Part shown: positions 58,162 to 64,000 of the stretch, in pieces
Layout: every line of letters starts with the position of its first letter
Numbering within the stretch: the first letter of the stretch is position 1
Origin: Lingula anatina
Taxonomy: Eukaryota > Brachiopoda > Lingulata > Lingulida > Lingulidae
DNA length: 64,000 bases
NCBI RefSeq assembly: GCF_001039355.2
Contig: NW_019775384.1
Coordinates: 90,810 to 154,809 of the forward strand
Direction: 5' to 3'
The notes under the pieces: generated by a model
Told to the model about the DNA's origin: nothing
Seen by the model: the letters and a program-made list of their open reading frames with translations, nothing else
Database searches by the model: none
Position numbers and translations under genes: made by a program

Positions 58162-60528
58162 AGAGAGAAAATCTTCAGGGAAGATGAAACCATGTTGAAT
58201 GCTATCCCTGAGCTGGGGTGTCTTAGCTAGTCAACTATCTGAGATTAGCAGGCTTAGCAAAGGCCACTGACTTGTAATTAATTTGTGAAACCAGGGTCCA
58301 CAGGCAAATGTGAACATGGTCTGAAAGACCTCCAGTAATCCACCAACCGGTCAATAAAAAAAAGCTATCTCCTAAATGAAAGGGGTTCATTTGAATACAG
58401 AAGTGATCGAGGTTCCCAGGGGGAGAGAAGGAAAAAAAAAACAGACATGATACAGCACTTGAGAAGGTATTATCACTCCAGAATAGGTTTTAGTCTCTTG
58501 AAACATATTCATTTTTCACAGCTATAAAAGGTTAGATTCACCAAAGCTGGCAAAAGCATACATATGGCTGTTACCTTGAACTGTATTGACTGGAAGCTAT
58601 TCTGTTAATATCGAATATGCCATATATTGTTTTATCAAAATATATCATGTGCCTGCAGCCAGAGACTTAAGTCACAGGGGAATGGTTTTTTTTTTTTCTA
58701 AAGCAGTGGGCATTTTACCCCTTTACCTGGGTGAGAAATGACATAGCACCTGGATAAAACTGGGATTCAGAGCAGGGAATTTTCCTTCCAGAAGGACAGT
58801 TCTTTGTAGCCCCCCTGCCCACCCCCCAACAAACCTTGGGTGGGCTGGGGGAGGGGGGGTTCAACCCTAGCCTTGGTAGTTGGTGTGTGGGTTCATACTG
58901 ACAAAAAAAAATGTTCTGTGTGTGAATTAAACAAAACCCAATTGTCCTGGTAACTGTCTGTCTGTATCATTCATCACAAAAATGTATCAAAATCCATAGT
59001 GTTCTAGCTCTTCAGGTTTCCTGAGTGCAGCCAGTAGCATGTCTCCTAATGGATATTATATCCTATAGAATTTACTGGTATCACGTGCCCTGTACATATT
59101 GATGAAACGTTACAGTTTGACTGGAGAAGAGGGATGAAGCCAGGCAAAATTGAGAAATGTCCAAAATGTATTTTTGTCCTTGTAAAAATATGAAGTCTAT
59201 GCAGTCTGGCCTGATCATGCAGTTTTTCCCTTTACTGAAAGCCTTCCAACTTCAAAACTTGAGCTTCACTGAAAACAAATGGGAAATGGCCTTGGGAAAC
59301 TGTAAACTCGTATCTCTTTCATCCCAATGCTGAAATCTCGATCTTAAGGTGAAAATCTACAATGATTTTTCTTTAAAAATACAGAAAGAAAGAAAAAGCA
59401 AATAATGGCTATGATTCATTCATTTTTTTTTTCTTGACAAAATGTGAGGGAGTAAATTAATTTGTCTGACACCTCTGACCTGATGAATATACCACTTCCT
59501 GAATTTCAACATAATAGCACAAATATGTGAATCATCATAGAATTAAAATGGGTTCAACTTATTCAATCCATAGCCATCTAAATAATAAAATAATCATCAC
59601 TTGTATTTGCCTAGCTGGCACTTTATGCTGGCAATAATTAGTACGTGTGTGATGCCCAATTAATTTATTGACTAAGTAACTGAAACCTTCAGGAACACCT
59701 TGCAGCATGTCAACCTGTGTTTCATCATGTTTTCCCAGGAGACAGAGCTCCTCCATCTCCTGTCTGATATCTCAACTGCACTGATGGTTAAACTGTGGTT
59801 CCGATTGGTTCTAGCAAAAAATTATTTTTGCCAGAAGAAGGTTGCGTCGTGCTCTACTCCATGTAGAGTCACGTACAGCACAAGCAAATGTGGCATGGGT
59901 CACGGTGCAACTGATTGTCTTCAGTTTAAACCATATGGGGCTTTTAAAGTCAGATAAAGCAGTTGTCATGAAGCACTGCACAGAATGGTGAAGACAGTTG
60001 GTTGGACATCATTCCGTTATTTATCTCTCCTAGTTCTATAAAGATTCATGGTTTGCATTTTATCTATTATTATATGTTAACCTGAAACCCTATCTTCAGT
60101 ATTTGATTTTGCCACAAAACTTTTGAAAAGCTGGCTTATATTACATTCATGGTTGACATTTCCAATCTTTTTTATCTGCCACAGAGAGTGGTAATATGCT
60201 ACCAGCAAATATGTGATTCTATCAGTAAAGAGCACTGTGGCATCAGTATCAAATACTTGAATAATACACAGAGTTAGAAAACCCACACATTCCAGATTAT
60301 GTTCCACATATTTTTTATCTTGTCCTTTATTTTTAGCACACATAATTAGGTACTGACAAGCAAGTCATGAAGGGATGGGCAGACACTTAATACAGGCTGC
60401 ATTTCCCATGAAACTATTGTACTAGGTCGATTGTTCCAACTCTGCCAGTGCTACATAAAAATAGCATCCTCCATTATGCATACTACAAGATAAAAGTCAT
60501 ATGCTGAAAAAAAATTAGATTTATGAAG

Positions 60529-60530
<2 letters not shown>

Positions 60531-60583
<53 letters not shown>
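60531..60583. repeat. (GT)n microsatellite with G run
   Basis: About 26 GT units followed directly by a G-rich run to about 60596. Confidence 0.95.
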
Positions 60584-60584
<1 letters not shown>

Positions 60585-62037
60585 AGGGGGGGGGGAGTCA
60601 AAATTTCATTATGAAATTCTGACTCCATGGGGGAATCTGAGAATCTGACTGGGGAGTCACCTTTTAGGGGAGTCCAATTTTCAGGGTATGCCAGGACTCT
60701 TGCTGAATGCAATCAGATTAACTACAATGCATGCCTCCTTGAGCAGCTAGGGGGTGGTTAACTTTCATGGGTGCGTGGCTTCTGGAAGCTTTTTTCTCTT
60801 TGTTTTGAGTGGCTGTAGTAGAATGATTTAATTAAGACAAGAAATGAACATGGCACTAATGGATTATTGCATTTACTTCAATTAACACCTTTCTACATCC
60901 GTTTCATTTTAGAGATATCAAGACTACGCATTAGAAGAAACTTTCTCACATTTCAGGTGCTACCTTATTTATTTTGATTATACAAATAAATCTTATCCTG
61001 AACCATCTTGACAATTATATCTTTGGCAAAAGCTTGTCTACAACTTTTCAAGTGCATTTTATAAATATTAAATTAAGGGTTAAATCAAAGACAATGCTAA
61101 ACTACATGGAGGCTTTTTGTTCATTAGGAAAGAATCCTTGAATTAAGACCAGAAATTAATAATTAATTTATTGTTGAATAAGTCAGTCTTGTCTGCAATT
61201 TCATTTGTAGCATTAATTAACATATGTGAGAGGAAGTTCTGAGTGATTTGTATTAGTTGTTAGCAATTGTCTTTGAATATTTGATTAAAAGAACAATAGA
61301 TTAGAATAGAAAAAAATGCAACAGGCATCTGAAAAATTACCATTCCAGAAATACAAATATCCCATTATGTTATTTTTGTTTTTAGTGGTTTTGCACTTTT
61401 TTTATATATTTTCAACGATATGGGGTGGAGTGGAGTTGGGGGGGGGGGGGGAGGGGGGCGGGTAAGAGATAAAAATCAACTTCAAAACACTGATACAGAT
61501 ATCTTTCCAAAATACATACAGCCATAAGTTAGTTCTAAGCCTCAGGATTAAATAATATATGATTCTGCTTCATGTTTTTTTTTTTTTTTTTTTTTTTGTC
61601 TGATCAAAAGTAATTCTGATAATCTGAGACATAAAGATAATTCCTTCAATGGTTTTGTTTCATAACAGTCTAGGAATATAAAGGTTATGTCAATATCATT
61701 TGTAAAGAGAGTTAATATACCGTCCACAGGTTGCGTCATGCGATGCGTCAGTCAATTGATTTCGTAAAGCACATTCGTAAAGTACATTCATGCGATAGGG
61801 ATTCTTCCATTATTAGCCTGTTTACACAAGACTCACAAGGAATGAATGTTATGTGGTCCATATACTATCATTGACTGTTGTATTCAGTGTGAGACCAGAC
61901 AATGTTTCACTGGGTTGATTTAAAAAATTCACCTCCAACTGAGTATAAATAAATACAGAGACTGCCTTGTGAAAGCTCTAGGATGATTTAATTTACAAAA
62001 AAAGTAGCTGGTAGCACCTGAGCCTAGTGTCTATGGG

Positions 62038-62247
62038 TCTATTCCCACAACTTTAGATCGATCTATCACCGCGGGGAGTCTCACCAGACTACCGTCAGAT
62101 AATCCCCCTTAAGTGTCCGTCCCCGCCCACTACAAGCCGTAAGGGGCAATTAACTTTCGTGTCCGCCCGGCTGACAGCTATTCAGCGCGAACCTCCAGGG
62201 AGTTAGGTCGATCCAAAGTAGGTCGATCTAATCTATGGAAATGGGGT
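62038..62247. mobile_element. Foldback/MITE copy, GATCGATC family
   Basis: Close copy of 25640-25851 in the same orientation, sharing CCGCGGGGAGTCTCAC, TTAACTTTCGTGTCCGCCCG and AATCTATGGAAATGGGG. Confidence 0.8.
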
Positions 62248-63805
62248 GTATGGGAGCCAAGCATGGACAGGCCACTTTCTTACGTACGCCCTAGCTTTTT
62301 GTGATGATTTTTTCATTAAAGTGACATCACAGAATGCAGTCTCCTGTGTGATTCAGTTACTTAATTATTCTGAACGTGGCACAAACCTTGTTATCTCAAT
62401 TTAAGTAGTTCAATCATATCAAGCATATCATATAACCTCCATAAATATCAGAAGTGTGATTAATCTGCTATAAACAAAAATTCATTCACATCTTTTTGGG
62501 TGATACTTTCTTAGTTCAAATTAATTGGATATATTTAACTTTCCCTTTTCTTATTTAATTTAATAAATATACGACATTGCAAGAATTTCATCAAAAGCTG
62601 TACGTTTACCAGGATTGCTGTCTACTGCAGTGTGATCCCGGTGGCCTACAGGGAAATTGGGAAACTGGTAAAAAGCTGACTGCGGTACAAATTGATGCTG
62701 TGAAGATTACATTCAATATGGTACTAGCAAATGTGTTTAAGTTTTGCATTCAGAGTGGATAGTCATCACTCATTGAAATGGGCAACGGTGTTGATCAATA
62801 CTTCATCTAAGCGAGAAGGAAGTTATTGAACGTCTCGACTGCTCCACACCCCCAACCACCCACACATGCCCAGTACATACACTAGCTTTTACATCTGATG
62901 TTGTCTTTCATACTCTCTGCAGGCTTTCACTATCTATTGTGGCAAACTTGAATCATTTACAAGAGCAATCTTTTGGTTTTACTTCCTCTTCGGCATAAAG
63001 ATTTTTTACCATGATTTTAAACCCACTCATTTAAGAGCTTTTAAAGTGACATAACAGGCACAGACCTTTATACACGTAACAAAAGATACAGTCTTCTATA
63101 AATTTCATCTCTTTTCTAATGTATACCATTTTGTTAAAAAAAAATCAGAATGCCTTTTACTGAAACCAATTCACTGAAACTCATATGGTGTGAGTGCAGT
63201 AGGAATTAAGCAGAATGATACACCAATCATTTTGTGCAAATTACTAATCAATTTCACATAGTCTGTGTCCCCCCCCCCCCTTAAAAAAACTACTTTTGAA
63301 GTATTCTTTTAATTTCCTGAAAATCTTAATGCTGATCTGTCACAATTTAACATAAGCACTACGCATTTACCTAAAAGACCAGACCACATCCGGCTTTTCT
63401 TCATTGGTAAAAGGAAAAAAAATTATAAAACATTTATTAGAAGCAATTTTCTATTATTCTGTTTTAAGCTTCAGGAAATTATTTCCAATTAAGTAAGGCT
63501 TTTGTCGTTTAACACTACATTACTAGCGACCAATACTAAGAAAATTTAAGGGTAATTACCCATGAAATTTGAACTAAGTTCTTATTTAACCAAATGTAAC
63601 GTTTTGTGTGCATTGTCTGTGAATCAGATAGAAAGGCGAATAAGATTCCCATTTTCTTGAGAAAATGAAATTGATAACCCTTGACATATGAAGATATTGG
63701 AAAGAGTGTGTTAATTGAAACTTGTGAATAATTAAAATACCATAAACCCATATAAGTTATGCAATGAGTCTGAACTGCTTTGGAGTATGGAGTTCATATA
63801 ACAAA

Positions 63806-63944
63806 TCATGCACACACACACACATACATACATACATACACACTCTCTCTTATATGCACAAACATGCACAAAATAACGTGTAAAGAGACATTCAGTCACA
63901 ATCTATCACACACATGCACACACATACATGCACATATACACAAG

Positions 63945-64000
<56 letters not shown>
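63806..64000. repeat. CA-rich microsatellite at window edge
   Basis: (CA)n and (CATA)n tracts, ending in an uninterrupted (CA)n from about 63950 that runs off the window. Confidence 0.95.

Larger units (their letters stand above)
55720..64000. other. Upstream intron or flank; no exon supported
   Basis: The first coding exon must lie upstream of 55719, but I found no minus-strand Met plus signal peptide ending in a phase-2 donor here. The stretch holds two GATCGATC-family copies, a GT repeat (60531-60583), a G-rich run (61439-61460), a T run (about 61577-61597), an N at 57721 and a CA-rich right edge. Confidence 0.55.

Noticed and set aside
63536-63751. Candidate first exon with signal peptide on the minus strand
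   Set aside because: The frame starts MGLWYFNYSQV and lacks a clear hydrophobic core or a phase-2 donor; not convincing as the missing 5' exon.

Overview
The window looks like AT-rich nuclear DNA from a marine invertebrate: long introns, microsatellites of many kinds, foldback and MITE-like elements, and no bacterial-style gene packing. I could not fix the phylum. The protein is animal-type and the repeats would suit an echinoderm, hemichordate or lophotrochozoan. Two single N bases (7862 and 57721) mark assembly joins or ambiguous calls.

One gene dominates. It lies on the minus strand and encodes a voltage-gated calcium channel alpha2/delta subunit, closest by eye to the vertebrate alpha2delta-3/-4 (CACNA2D3/4) subgroup. 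I traced its exons from 55719 down to 413, checking splice sites and reading phase at every junction. In order they give the N-terminal VWA_N region (55.7-31.5 kb), the VWA domain with a DSSGS metal site (27.1-23.9 kb), the Cache modules (15.2-7.0 kb), the late VGCC_alpha2 region (6.5-5.4 kb), an unusual Thr-rich mucin-like exon (3.3-2.75 kb) and a Cys-rich C-terminal exon (1.3-0.4 kb). The signal-peptide exon and the last exon(s) were not found and are probably outside the window. About 1,180-1,210 residues are visible, against roughly 1,090-1,150 for whole family members; the Thr-rich exon accounts for the excess.

The main novelty is architectural. Two exon positions are filled by tandem, diverged, phase-matched exon pairs that look mutually exclusive. 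The first pair (31468-31522 and 28792-28852) encodes the FDCRTR segment just before the VWA domain, at the place of the Arg motif that binds gabapentinoids in alpha2delta-1/-2. The second pair (1214-1337 and 413-626) encodes the C-terminal PC...C-x2-C module. Using both members of either pair gives an immediate stop codon. A 27-nt in-phase cassette exon is also likely at 21973-21999. The Thr-rich exon has an apparent one-base frameshift in a C6 tract, and one 63-nt exon is present twice in a ~0.6-kb tandem duplication that meets at an N.

Region by region: 0-15 kb is exon-dense (C-terminal half); 15-24 kb is mostly one intron; 24-27 kb is exon-dense (VWA); 27-55.6 kb is large introns with foldback elements, a 24-bp minisatellite and microsatellites; 55.7-64 kb has no exon I can support. 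No convincing second gene, tRNA, rRNA or promoter was seen.
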